Shown here piece after piece: positions 24,601-36,142 of a stretch of 64,000 nucleotides of DNA; position 1 is the first letter of the stretch, and each line of letters starts with the position of its first letter. The notes under the pieces were generated by a model. The model was not told the origin of the DNA and did not search any database. It saw only the letters and a program-made list of their open reading frames with translations. This DNA is from Buxus sempervirens (lineage: Eukaryota; Streptophyta; Magnoliopsida; Buxales; Buxaceae). The stretch is from contig OX387185.1 of assembly GCA_947561395.2 (NCBI GenBank), positions 24,247,866-24,311,865 of the forward strand. Direction: 5' to 3'. The position numbers and the translations under genes are program-made.

Positions 24601-26595
24601 ATCTTGAATCCCTCTTTTGAATTGTGTCAAAATTTACGACGAACCCAGCTTATTTAAAAATCTCATTTTTATTTTTTATTGTGACTCTCAACACAATGAG
24701 TTTTGATGCGAAAAAATTGGGTGTTTACAGATAGTCACTAAAGTGTTCAAAAATGAGCAGAATGAGCCAAAAGTAGGTTTATTCATTGGTTTACACCATA
24801 TTTTAAGTAAGAGGGTTAGGTTATGAGTAGGAGAAGGTGCGAGGCACCCCTACTCATCCACCTGAAGGTGGTTTTATGCTTTTTATCATTTTAATATTTC
24901 TTGCATTTATGAATTATGATATAAAGTAAACTAAAACAACAAAATAATGATGTATGATTCTTAATGAGGATCATCCTATAAATTAGGACGCTCCTCATTG
25001 ATAGACCATATTCTAAACCCTTTGATGCAATTATCAACGAAAGAAAAATAGTAAAGGATAAGCCAAAAATCTTAAATCCAAACATCAAAGATATTTGAAT
25101 TTGAAAACTGCAAATGAGCAACGCAAGTTAAATCAAACGTAATTTCATGAAAACAAATCCAAATCCAATGTAACTAGTGGCACTTGAAAGCTTATTGGAT
25201 GAGGAAAACATACTATAAAATTCATTTGAAAAGGATATAAAATGATAGAAATGTGCTTGATTGAAATTGCTGGTTTTGCAATTGTTTAAATGCGGACCAG
25301 GCCTACTTGCAGCCTTTATTTGTAGAGATTCACTCAATGAAATTACTTGAAAATTGGCCTAAATGAATTAGAAAACCTTAACTTTCAAATGACGTAGGTA
25401 TAATAAAGAAAACATCCATTTGAAATCTGTGTGTATCCTTAAATCTATTCAAATCATTATAGTTCGATCCTGTGTTATGCTATAAAGCCGCACAAGATTA
25501 GTCAAACACGTAGACTTCAAATCAAATCTAAAACTGTTCAAATCACATCTATTGAAAGACAGATTCACTAAAGAAGACTGAGAACAAAAACCATTTGAAA
25601 AAGATCAAAAACGCACTCATGATACTCGATAAAAATGACTGGATCTATCATTGGCATTCAGTAGACTTGTCAAGTTTCAATCAAACATGAAGAAGAAATG
25701 GCTACAGATAAATCCAAAAAAATTAGTAGAATTAAAGTAGACATAGCCGTCTTTTATATGAAAGTGAAATCACTCAAAAATTCAACTGGAGGATGAACTT
25801 ATGAGTTCTGCAAGTCCATATTTGAACAAAGTCCACAATATAAAGAAATTTCTAAAACAATCCAAAATCTCCAAATCTAAATGCAAATTCTCATCAATTC
25901 AAATCTAAAACTGTACTAATGGAGTATAGAAACTTGAAAACGTATAGAATCTTGATCTACTTAGATTTCCTATGAAATATAGAGTCTAAGTGAGATCTAA
26001 TCTCATATTTTAATGAGTAATTTAAAATCTGAGAAGCTTAAGTCGTAAGGCCATTTTCTTATGGTCAATTCACTCTTAAAACAATATCCAAGGGCCTAAA
26101 ATCTTAATTTAAGGCCAATATCTCATATTTGATCATATTAGACATAGTACATCTGAGAATTTGTCTAGAAATATGAAGGAACACCATGCAATTGTGCTTG
26201 TGTATACATGTGTGCAAATAACAAGTATCATGCATAGAAAATCATAAATATTAGGGAGATTTCAGGTTTGAGACCATGTCTTCATCTATAGCACTAAAAT
26301 TCCCCCAAAGTTAAAAAATAAATCAACTAAAATTCAAGTTAAATACATAAAATTCACAAACCATTTTGAATCTATTTTAATTTTGAAAATTTAGACTCTA
26401 GATCAATGATCCATCCCTTGATATTTTCCCTTAGCTCTTTGTTTAATGTTTTACAGCTAGAGAGAAGCTTAAGGTACTTGGATCAAGGTAGAGGTTTTGT
26501 ACACACCAAGGCTCTATCCTAAACAAGGGTGGACGTAGAGAATGCTAAAATTAAAATGAACTATTGGATTTAAAAGAGTAATTACCTATAGAAAT

Positions 26596-29186
26596 TGTAA
26601 CGCCCTGAATCCGGGTCTATGCAAAACATGCACCAAACCCGTACCAGAAATGCTACTGGGCCCAAAGCAACTAAATACTAGACAATTAAAATCAAACAAT
26701 TCCAATTAATATCAGAGTGCAGAAATTAAAATTTAATTAATCAAATAACCAATAGCGTGGTCACAAAATAAAGTCAAACCATCCAAATAAAATAAAATGC
26801 AAGTCTAGTAACAAATGGGTAGAATTAACTCTCTCACTCATAAACAAGTCCAATAATATGTCCATCAAAAATATAAATATCCGATAACAACCTCAAGTAA
26901 AAGAAAGTAATCTAATCAGGATAATAAAAATCCTCAACTACAAACTCAGGAAACTCTCCTCCCTAATAATCAACCCCGATCACATCTTCATGAAAGTCAG
27001 CTGAAAACAAAAACAGAACGCAGTGTGAGATACAAATATCCCAGTAAGTAGCACATGCATGTGTACACAGTTCATATATAAAAATAACATTCTTTCATGC
27101 TTGGCAAAATAAACTATTAAATTCACAATAAGAATCTCAACAGATAAACCAAGCCATAAGTCAAATAAAATCAATTCATAACAGTTCAATATATATAGCA
27201 ATACTGTGAAAGAAACAATGCCTGTCAATCTCGGCAAAATATCTCAATGTATTCCTCAACATACAGGCAAGCTAAATCACTGTATGTGAATAATCAATCA
27301 TGCAATTCTCATTGTTCACGTTCAATACCAAACCGATTCATATCACAAACCAATGCAAAATAATAATGTAAGTAGGACTCGTGAAGTAAATAAGTCTTTA
27401 AGCAATCACTTTGCATTCACAACGTCACCTTGGGAATTATGAATGAAACCAATAAACACTCACATACCAGCAATAAATCAATCTAGAAATATGGAACACT
27501 GGACATTGACTTATTCCACAAGAACTCACATACTTGCAAAAAAAGCGCGACCATAAAGCAAAAGTACTCAATCAAAGGAAATACTCCACTATCTAGCTTG
27601 ACACTATGGATCCATACTCAGCTATGCCCACTAAACACTTTGAATTATTACATTGACCCCATCACAAAGCCATATAATATCTAGTGGTATAACATAGTAT
27701 CCAATGCTTTAAAAATCCAAAACATATGCTCAATATACCTAAAACTCATATAAAACAATTCTAATCAATTCCTCAGCTTAAATTACATATAAAATTAACT
27801 TTTACACTTGCTGGAATCAACCAATTTATTTTAAAACAAAGTTTGGAACCAAAACACCCTTTTAACCCAAAACATGAGTTATTTTAGTAGAACGTATCCA
27901 AAATCTTTATAAAATTATTTTTAATCAAATAGCCAGTGAAAACAAGGTATAAACATTAAATTCTTATTGGTACGTGGGTTGATTTTTTTTAAAAATCATT
28001 TTATGAAGGAAAATTGCTCAAAAGTTCAGAAAACAGATCTTAGTGTTGACCACCCCCTTGCGCTTAAGCGGTGTGGTTGGACGGTCTCAGAACTAAAAAT
28101 CAGCTGAAATTGGAATGGGCACTCGACAAAGGTGCTCAAGCAGTCTATTGGGCAATCTCCAATAAACTCAATTTTGAACGAGCGCTCAACACTCGCGCTT
28201 AAGCGATCGTGTTGGGTGGTCATTCTAAACAAACTTACAGGCTAAGCTCAAAACAAGATCACTCGAGTGATCTGCTAGGCACTCGCCTAAGCATGGCTAA
28301 TTCCAAAATTTGATTTTTTGCTGTTTTCCCTTCTCCAATTTGTTTGACTTAAATCTATCAACCAAAATAAATCCAACACGCCTAATAACTCTCTTAAAAC
28401 ATATGAAATCATCACTATTACATGAAATATACTATTTACATCAAATTGTTCGTAAAACCACTAAAAAAAAAAAGAAAAATTTGCAAAATATCAATATCCT
28501 TATTCTCTAATGCATATAATTCATTCTAAACCAATATCCAACACAAAATACATAGATTAATAACCCAATACGTTCATGAATCCAAATGAAACGAATACAC
28601 GCAGAAGATCATGCAAGTAGCGATTAAACAGAGTGCTACTTACCTCTGTTTGCTCAAGCTCCAACCAAATTTCTTTTCCTCTTCCAAACTCACGTCCAGA
28701 TCTCTCTCTCTGTTAGCAACCGATTCCAAAACCTCCATGAGAAATCCTCCAAGGTTGCACAGCTAGGGTTTCTTTTGGCTCCCTTAGTTGACAAACACCA
28801 AAAAGAAGTTCTTAGGAATCTTCTCAAACTAAATCACACGGCCATGCACTTTGGAAAGTTCCCCAGAATTTCTAAACTCTACATGGAAACCCCTTAAGCA
28901 TATACACGTACGCCCACATCTTCATATCGGTTTCTAATTTATTAAATTATGATCAAGTGCTCCTCATGTGCATAAAACTCCTTATATCCACCAATCAGAT
29001 TTCAAATAAAATGATAAATAATGTTTACCTTTGATCTCAAGATCCAACCGTTGGATTAGCCTCAATTTCCAGATTCTCTTCTTCCACATGATCACCTATT
29101 CATACCAAACCATGGATTAGCAAATATTACCTTAAATATCCCAGAAATAATTAATTAATTAAATTCTAAAATTTTGGGGTTTTACA
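26596..29186 (-). mobile_element. Family-A solo LTR E6
   Basis: On the minus strand it starts TGTAAAACCCCAAAATTT (29,186) and ends CGGATTCAGGGCGTTACA (26,596). It has the perfect 5-bp duplication GAAAT (26,591-26,595 and 29,187-29,191). It is 2591 bp, with donor-like CAGAG|GTAAGTAGCAC (28,633-28,643), a GAGCGAYC cluster (28,050-28,290), core TATGGATCCATA (27,605-27,616) next to CAGCTATGCCCACTA, and an acceptor-side module (27,001-27,054). It is the best-preserved copy for the donor/complement pair. It inserted into T4 just below its leader. Confidence 0.9.
27001..27054 (-). promoter_or_regulatory. E6 acceptor-side module
   Basis: Minus-strand GTGCTACTTAC (27,044-27,054) is a perfect 11-bp complement of donor GTAAGTAGCAC (28,633-28,643). 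Then come the hairpin GGGATA-TTTG-TATCTC (27,027-27,042, one G-U), a T-rich run and CAG ending at 27,001. Confidence 0.65.
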
Positions 29187-31140
29187 GAAATCTTCAAACA
29201 AGCTAGCAATGGAAGTTGAATGAGCACTTTGATAGAGTTTTCCCTCTAAAAACAAGAGCCTTAACCTCCAAAACTCCCGCCCTTTAAAAGGAGGCAAGGC
29301 TATAATGCCCCGGAGCCGTGTTGTTCATTAAAGATATAACTTGTCTCATGGAGTGTTATGTATGGGCCCAACTTGCTCATACCAAACTCATATTCACAAA
29401 TATGAGTCATATATTAGAGTGCGGGAATTAAAATTTCTATTAAAGAGTGGAAATAAAACCAATCCATGAAAATGTATATCACTAATTAAGTCTGATACCT
29501 ACAATGACTAAGGATGATAATAATCCTCCTCTCTATATGAATCCTCCGGCTGTAAGACCCTGAAAATTTTCAAAAATTTAAATTAAATAATAATCAGTAT
29601 TTTATTGATAGTTTGTAATGGAATATATAGGTGATTATATTGATGAAGGAGATCAGGAGTTTGATGCAAATCCAACCGTTGGATCATGAAATAATGGGGT
29701 AAGTATTAAATTAAGGCTATCTTTTAATTTGATTGGTTAGAAGTATAAGATTTGATGGATGGGAGATACATGGGATCATAAGGATTAAAATAGGGTTTTA
29801 TTAAGAGAGTATATGACTAATCGTATACCTATTCTCTTTGTATTCTATTGCGGCTGAAAGAAAAAGGAGAGAGACCGAGAAAGGAGAAGAAGGAGACTAG
29901 GAAGGTTGCTGTTCTTGAGGGGATCCACGTCCAGAAGGTCTTGTGTTGTAGAAGAAGGGATCAGAACCTACACTAAGAGGAAAGAGGAGGAAGAAGAAAA
30001 CTTGGAACAAACAGAGGTAGGTAGCACACCCGTTTAGTCGACATGGAGTTTTATTGTGATTTGATCGTTCTGTATGATCTGGAAGTATTGAATATATGTT
30101 TTTGAAGATATTAGAGATGATTTCGATGTATAGAATGTTGTTTGTTGCATAAAAACTTGTTTCAAAAGTTGGATTTAGCCAATGTTTGTTGAGCGCCTGA
30201 CACGATCGCCTGAGCGATCTGATCGCGTGGCTCGCCTATGTATTTTAGAAACTTAGTCGCCCAACAGATCGTCTGAGTGATTGGGTTGAGCGACAATTGA
30301 AAATCTTGATTTTTAGATAGGTCGTCTATTAGATTGCCTGAGCGCCTACATTGAGCGACTGTTAGATTTTTTGGATTTATTTAATATATGATCGCCCAAC
30401 CAGATTGCCTAAGCGACGGGGTCGAGCGACCAATACAGAAATCTGATTTTTCTGAATTTGAAGAGTTATTTCAATACAAAATGATTTTAAATGATGTTAA
30501 ATATTTGAACTAATATATATTAGTGTTTACAATTGTTTTCAATGATCTTTTGTATTAAAAACAAATTGATGAGTGATTTAAGTTTGTTTGCTAAAGGTTG
30601 TCTTACTTTGGAAATAAAAGGATTTTTGGGCTATTTCAAAGTCTGATTTGAGTTGATTGTAAAATTCTTACTCAGTAAAATATATTTTAAAGTATCTTGA
30701 TTTCTGAACTTTAGTAGAATTTCACACCAGAAGCTAATTTGTAGAGTTATCTTTGGAAAAAGTATAAGCTTAGGAAAACCCTATATGCCACTAGGCACTA
30801 TTATTAACTATATTGGTTTGAGTTAGTTGTTATTGTTGGTGTCTAGTGGGTATAGCTGCATATGGATCCATAGGGTTAAGCTAAAGAGTGAAGAGGTTTT
30901 TCTTTGGTTGGATACTCCTAATTTGCGCTTGCGCTTCCTTTGCAAGTTTGTTTGCATTGGGGGGTCTTCATGTCTATAGGGTATCATTTCATGTTTGTGT
31001 TGCTGGTGAGTACCCTGTATGTGCGGATTAGCGGTTTATTGGTTACTGTTTTATTTATTGAGATAGTATCCTGTTTATTCGTTTCTTTATCGAGCATGAA
31101 GCATGACTATTTTTATGTATAAATTGTTTATTCATGCATA

Positions 31141-31197
31141 GTGTTACCTACTGGGATATTCGTATCACATCCGTTTTTGTTTTGTTTTGGTTTTTAG
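31141..31197 (+). promoter_or_regulatory. E8 acceptor-side module
   Basis: GTGTTACCTAC (31,141-31,151) pairs with donor GTAGGTAGCAC (30,017-30,027) over all 11 bp with one G-U. The hairpin is TGGGATA-TTCG-TATCACA with one mismatch (31,152-31,169). A T-rich run and TAG end at 31,197. Confidence 0.65.
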
Positions 31198-32959
31198 CTA
31201 ATACGCAAGAGAGGGACTTGGGGTTTGATACTCAGTGCGAGATTGTAGATTTTTCTTCTAGAGGATTATTACTATCCTTAGTAGTATAGTTTTGAGGTTG
31301 ATAGAGATGATAGATACATTTGATTTCTTATTTGTTTATTTTATAGATTTGATGACTATGAGAGTGAGAGTGATGGAACCTATTTACCAAACTTTGATTT
31401 ATTTGATGTGATGGTTTGGAGGACACTTGTAAAATCCCATATTTTAGTAATTAATAAATTGATTAAGTGATTAATATTCAGTGGTTAAGGCATTGGTTCA
31501 ACCCGGAGAAGTTCAAGGTGAACCGGAGGAAGGTGGGGAAACTATAGAAGGTGAGATTTTAATTCAGGTTAAGTGGGAAATTTTATTTGCTAATATTTAG
31601 GATTGTCCAAGTGATTGAACTAATAAAACAAAGAAACATTATAAATTAAGTGGTCGAACCCGGAAAGTGGAGGGTTGACCCAAATCAGGTTTCGTTTAAG
31701 GCTTTAAGTTTAAGGGTTTGAAATTGTGTTTGGTTTGAAGAAGGATAAGGGTAAGGCAGTAATAAGGGGTGGTTAATAGGGTTAAAACTAGTATGGGCAA
31801 AAGAGTAAAATAGCAAATCAATTATTAAACAAACCTAAACCCATGTTGCTATTCACATACAAAAAAAAAGGAGAGAACAGCCGCACACCTCCACGCACGG
31901 CTCTTCCCTTCTGTTAGTATGATTCAAACCCTAACCTCTTAGCACTCTTAGAGCAGATCAGAAGGCGGGAAAGGAATCGTTTCAGAAAGGATTAAGGTAA
32001 GGAATAGGACGGAAGAATCATGTTTTTAGAAGTTTCATACGTGTAGTTGAGTTCTAAAAAATATTTTGTTTGATCTAGACGAGATAAAGGGTTGTCTAAG
32101 TCCGTTTAGATCTTCTTGGAGGTGATTTCTAGAGTTGTTGGTGAAGGTTTAATCCAAGAATAAAGGTAAGTAGTCCCTTTAAATCTTGCATAAAAATAAA
32201 TTCGCGTTTAGTCGATATGCATGGTTAATCGGTGATTGATGAGTTGTATTCGTTATTTATGATGTTTTATTTGTTGGAAATTGTTCTAACATGTTTATAA
32301 AGTGTTTTAGAATGATTTAGAATGGATTTAATGCATTGGATATTGAGTTATGGAATTTTTATTGAATTTCGTAAACTTGCGGATTTTTAATGTATTGGGC
32401 CGCCTGAGCAATCGCTTGAGCGCCCTATACGATTATTCAAGACCCGAAAGCAATTTTCTTAGATTGAACTGCCGCTTGAATAGTCGCTCGAGCGACCAAC
32501 CCTGAAACGACCTATTGAATAAGACCGTTCGAGCGCCCCATCGCCACTCGAGCGCCCTATCTGTCAGATTTTTGGAAATGTGTCTTTCAACCTAGTTTTT
32601 CACTACGAAATTGTTTTTAACCAATTTTAACCCATGTACCATCAAGATTAGGGTATTTAGGGACTGTTTGCACTGGTGGATATTTAAAATTCAATTTTAT
32701 AAAGATTTTGAGTAGATGTTTCTAAAAAGGCACTTTTATTTGATAGCATTGTTCCAATCAATTCTATTATTAACCAAACTTGATTTTAACAAGTCCTACG
32801 CCTATATTTGGACTATCTGGACATGTGTTACACACGGATTAATTTGCACATTGAAACCGTGATTTGGTGATATGTATTTGACTCCATTTGTGTGGGTTTT
32901 TGGGTCACAATTGTGACAAGACAGGTGCCTGGTTTATTATTTTTGCAGGGTGGATTTGG

Positions 32960-33320
32960 TTATTTGTATATCCTCGGTCCATGTACTCAGTGGGATACTT
33001 CCTCAATCTGTGTACTCGGTGGGAAGTTGGTTATTGTTGTTATATCCTCGATCCGTGTACTCGGTGGGATACTTCCTCGATCCGTGTACTCGATGGGAAG
33101 CTGGTCATTGTTGTTATATCCTCAATCCGTGTACTCGGCAGGTTACTTCCTCTATCCATGTACTCGATGGGAAGCTGGTTATTGTTGTTATATCTTCGGT
33201 CTGTGTACTCGGCGGGATACTTGCTCGATCCGTGTACTCGGTGGGAAACTGGTTATTGTTGTTTACTTCCTCGATTTGTGCACTCGGTGGGAAGCTGGTT
33301 GGATACTTCATTGTGGTTGT
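32960..33320. repeat. 74-bp tandem array (minisatellite) inside LTR E9
   Basis: The marker TTATTGTTGT (or TCATTGTTGT) recurs at 33,031, 33,105, 33,179 and 33,253, exactly 74 bp apart. Each unit also holds two near-copies of CTCGATCCGTGTACTCGGTG. Because 74 is not a multiple of three and the unit lacks stops, all three plus-strand frames stay open for about 160 codons here. These overlapping frames are by-products of the repeat and not genes. Confidence 0.95.
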
Positions 33321-33424
33321 ATTTCTATTCCATCATGTATGGAATTACATTTCATTGTATCTGAAATTTATAGTGATTAACCGAATTAAGCGTTGCATAT
33401 TTTATTGTGGTCAATTATTTGCAT

Positions 33425-33480
33425 GACTACTTACTGAGATGTTGTTTCTCACATTATCGTTTTATCTGTTTTTTTTTCAG
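33425..33480 (+). promoter_or_regulatory. E9 acceptor-side module
   Basis: GACTACTTAC (33,425-33,434) is a perfect 10-bp complement of donor GTAAGTAGTC (32,166-32,175). Both differ from the family consensus at the same base pair. The hairpin is TGAGA...TCTCA (33,435-33,451), followed by a T8 run and CAG at 33,478-33,480. Confidence 0.65.
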
Positions 33481-33878
33481 ATATTCTTGTTGAGGACGAT
33501 GCAGGGATAGACACTTCTGGGGATTATACTGAGTTCCAGGAAGAAGATTTCTTCATTCCTTTATAGGTTTAGGGATCTTTATTATTAAGTTTGATTTGGT
33601 ACTGAAGGGATTGTTTAGATTACATTTATTTAGATGACATTGGTGATGTACATTTTATTTTACCCTTTCCAGACATAGTTGAGGAATTGATATTGGATGT
33701 TTCACTTTGCATTCTGTGCTTCTTGAAAGTAAAAGAAAAAATATATATGTTATTTCCGCACTATGAGATTATTAATTTAAATTGATTAAGTTTGGATTAG
33801 TTGTTTTAGGCCATTATCCTAACATTCTAGGATCGGGTTTATGTTCTTAAATAAACCTGGATCCGGGGTGTTACAAGA

Positions 33879-33889
33879 TGGTATCAGAG
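33879..33889 (+). other. Primer-binding site for initiator tRNA-Met
   Basis: TGGTATCAGAG lies three bases after the LTR end GGTGTTACA. It matches the standard plant initiator-tRNA-Met primer site and shows which end of the LTR faces the interior. Confidence 0.85.
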
Positions 33890-34806
33890 AAAATAAGATC
33901 CTAACCCTAGGTAGTAAGCCTTAGATGTTGATTTGGGGATGTGTGTTGCGCTCGATAGCACTCTTAAATAGGTAATCTAGGTTGAGAGAGCTTTTTCTAA
34001 GAAAATTTGCTATTGTTATTACTATTATAGGTATGCTTCCTTTTCCTCTATTTTATAATTAGTTGTTAAGATATGGCTTGCTAAATTGTAGTGTATAGCT
34101 TTCTTATTAATATTGTATGATTAGAGTAAAAATTATTAAATTTCAAGTTAGAAGGTAAATGAGGATTTTGAGAAACAGTGATTTTGAGATAAATGGCAAA
34201 ATGAATGTTTGAGATTGGTAATATGATTTTGATTGTTTATTTGAAGTGGAAAATTGGAGATGATTGATTAAGCATGCATGTTATTGTGTGCTTAATTGGA
34301 TGATGAGCCAGATGTGTATAGCCATACTTTAGTAGTATAAGGCATTGGCCAATGCTGAACACATACTTTAGTATTAAGTTTGATTTGGTACTGAAGGGAT
34401 TGTTTAGATTAATTTTATTTAGATGACATTGGTGATGTACATTTTATTTTACCCTTTCCAAACATAGTTGAGGAATTGATATTGGATGTTTCACTTTGTA
34501 TTCTGTGCTTCTTGAAAGTAAAAGAATATATAAATATATATATGTTATTTCCGCACTCTAAGATTATTAATTGAAATTGTTTAAGTCTGGATTAGTTGTT
34601 TTGGGCCATTATCCTAACATTCTAGGGTCGGGTTTATGCTCTTAAATAAACCTGGATCCGGGGTGTTACAACACTTTCATCCACGCTTGTTGAGTTTTTA
34701 TTGATGATAAACTTCCGCACTCTGATATTAATTGTTGAATGAATTATATTTATTGGTTTGGTATTTTGATGTTTTGGGCCCAATAGCACTTTGGATTCGG
34801 GTTGGG

Positions 34807-35135
34807 TGTGACATCCTGGTTGTCTGAGTGGGCGGGTGAATGGGTAATCCACTGGACGAGCTACCAAGCGAGGATGAGCATATGGTTGGGATCCCACAAC
34901 GCTCGGGGATGCTATAAGTAGTCTTGAGATCCCTTACAAAGCAAGAGGCCTTTTAAGGAGCAACACGGGACTAAATCCCCTGGGAACCCTAAAGTTAAGC
35001 GTGCTCGGGTGGGAGCACTGCTAGGATGGGTGACCCCTGGGAAGTTTTCTCATGTTATCCTTGAGAACAAATCCGTGAGGGCCTGTGGGCCCAGAGCGGA
35101 CAATATCTTGCTAGTTATGGGTCTGGGATGTTACA
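34807..35135 (+). mobile_element. Cassandra-type TRIM solo LTR
   Basis: It starts TGTGACATCCTGG, ends GTCTGGGATGTTACA, with the perfect 5-bp duplication TTGGG (34,802-34,806 and 35,136-35,140). Its 329 bp hold a 5S rRNA-derived domain, the hallmark of Cassandra terminal-repeat retrotransposons in miniature. The element encodes nothing and depends on proteins of other retrotransposons. It inserted in the 3' end of LTR E8, about 40 bp before the E8 terminus. Confidence 0.9.
34953..35063 (+). ncRNA. 5S rRNA-derived domain with polymerase III boxes inside the Cassandra LTR
   Basis: AAAGTTAAGCGTGCTCGGG (34,991-35,009) matches the box A region of plant 5S rRNA. AGGATGGGTGACCCCTGGG (35,023-35,041) matches box C with one C missing from the CCTCC run. 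The 5' third of the 5S sequence is poorly conserved. It is not a functional 5S rRNA gene. Confidence 0.85.
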
Positions 35136-35216
35136 TTGGGTGCTTGTTTTGCATTGACCTAGGTTTGGAGTGTTACACCGGCTCTACCCCGGCAATTGTA
35201 TCATCTCCAAGAATGT

Positions 35217-35262
35217 CTGAAAATAAAACAGAATGAGATAAGAATATCTCAACAAGTAGCAT
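35217..35262 (-). promoter_or_regulatory. E7 acceptor-side module
   Basis: Minus-strand ATGCTACTTGT (35,252-35,262) is followed by a perfect 7-bp hairpin TGAGATA-TTCT-TATCTCA (35,234-35,251), then a T-rich run and CAG (35,217-35,219). The CTTGT ending predicts a GC-type donor, now lost by deletion. Confidence 0.55.
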
Positions 35263-36130
35263 ATGCATGCTAAAACATTTTTTCACATTTCTTAATCATT
35301 CCATGATAAAGAATTATAGTGAATCAATGCCAATTCATGTAGAATCCAAATAAACCAATACGATCTCAATAACATCGATAATCAAAGTAACAAACCGAAA
35401 TAGTCATAAATCAAGTATCATCATGGGCCAATGTTATGTAGTTCACTTTAATTGGGCAATTAATATGCCAGAGCCAAATCCACACCTCCATGTACACAAT
35501 CTGGCCTACTCAGGGTTTTGGATTCTAAAATGACAACTTACTCAGGGTTTCATCATCATATGCCGACCTACTCTGGGTTTCAAAATTGACAACACCGGCC
35601 TACTCAGGGTTTCAGTGCTACTCTACACCAGTCGTGGCAACACTCAACCCACTAGATTCCTTCAATTCTTCAAACGTCACTAACAGATTTGAATCTTCCT
35701 TCAATTCTCCTTTTTCTTCACCTTAGATCTTCCTCTTCTCCAGTTCTCCGGATTTCTCTAGAGGATTTTGCACTCCACGACTCAAACAACCATAAATCAA
35801 ATTTTTAGGCAACTATTTATAGTTGCCACCAAATCTCTCTTTCTTCTCATGATAATATACATGCTCCACCACAATTCTCTCTACATAGCCAAAGGATCAT
35901 AATTAAATGATTCAGTGTAATGCCACTTTAAACTAAATTTTTTTACTCCGCCAATTCAAAACAAAATAATAACTTACCTTAATTTAAATTTTCACCATTG
36001 TATTTTCTCTAAAATTCCCAATACAACCTTAGTCTTCATTTCTCCTTAAATTTCCACCAATGAAATAATTAATACTACTAAAATCAAATTTTGATTTATT
36101 AATTAAAATTTCAGGATTTTACAAAGGCCT

Positions 36131-36142
36131 CCTATTTATAGG
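36131..36142 (-). promoter_or_regulatory. TATA box of LTR T4, with LTR E7 inserted just downstream
   Basis: CCTATAAATAGG on the minus strand. The E7 target duplication (36,124-36,128) begins only a few bases downstream, so E7 separates the TATA box from its start site. Confidence 0.65.

Larger units (their letters stand above)
20567..24729 (-). mobile_element. Family-B LTR (T3), minus strand, split by E5; left boundary uncertain
   Basis: On the minus strand it starts TGTAAACACCC at 24,729, the family-B start. Positions 24,279-24,729 and 20,572-21,070 are read as one leader split by E5. A donor-like TCAAG|GTATGATG lies at 20,912 on the minus strand. I could not find the 3' end or a target duplication, so the left limit given is only where E4 intrudes. 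No coding sequence. Confidence 0.5.
31428..34670 (+). mobile_element. Family-A element E9: LTR, primer site, short internal part, 3' LTR remnant
   Basis: The element is flanked by the perfect 5-bp duplication ACACT (31,423-31,427 and 34,671-34,675). A full LTR (31,428-33,875, TGTAAAATCCC...GGGGTGTTACA) is followed by AGA and a primer-binding site (33,879). About 0.5 kb of internal sequence without gag or pol comes next. Then 34,372-34,670 repeats the last 300 bp of the LTR (33,576-33,875) almost identically. This is the only copy in the window that still shows two LTR ends. Inside the LTR lie donor-like AAG|GTAAGTAGTCC (32,166), a GAGCGACC/GAGCGCCC cluster (32,399-32,570), a 74-bp tandem array, and an acceptor-side module (33,425-33,480). 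It lies in E8. Confidence 0.9.
29551..35177 (+). mobile_element. Family-A solo LTR E8, split by E9 and a Cassandra LTR
   Basis: It starts TGTAAGACCCTG, ends GTTTGGAGTGTTACA, with the perfect 5-bp duplication CCGGC (29,546-29,550 and 35,178-35,182). With inserts removed it is about 2.05 kb. It shows donor-like CAGAG|GTAGGTAGCAC (30,017), a GAGCGAYC cluster (30,190-30,440), core TAGTGGGTATAGCTGC then TATGGATCCATA (30,861-30,872), GCTTCCTTTGCAAG near 30,930, and an acceptor-side module (31,141-31,197). E9 and the Cassandra LTR both sit in its last part. No coding capacity. Confidence 0.9.
29301..36123 (-). mobile_element. Family-A solo LTR E7, internally deleted, split by E8
   Basis: On the minus strand it starts TGTAAAATCCTGAAATTT (36,123). 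It ends CTCCGGGGCATTATA (29,301), the final CA being mutated to TA. The perfect 5-bp duplication AAGGC is at 29,296-29,300 and 36,124-36,128. Once E8 is removed only about 1.19 kb is left, so about half the LTR is missing. Kept parts include ACTCAGGGTTTC-type repeats (35,505-35,610) and an acceptor-side module (35,217-35,262). The donor that should pair with that module is not found; an unrelated AAG|GTAAGTTATT lies near 35,975. It landed within about 10 bp of the T4 TATA box. Confidence 0.8.

Noticed and set aside
32888-33426. Open frames of about 160 codons in three overlapping plus frames
   Set aside because: They follow from the 74-bp tandem array inside LTR E9; no start context, domain or codon bias supports a gene.
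34953-35063. A real 5S rRNA gene
   Set aside because: It lies inside a 329-bp Cassandra-type LTR with its own 5-bp duplication, the 5' third is not conserved and box C lacks a base.
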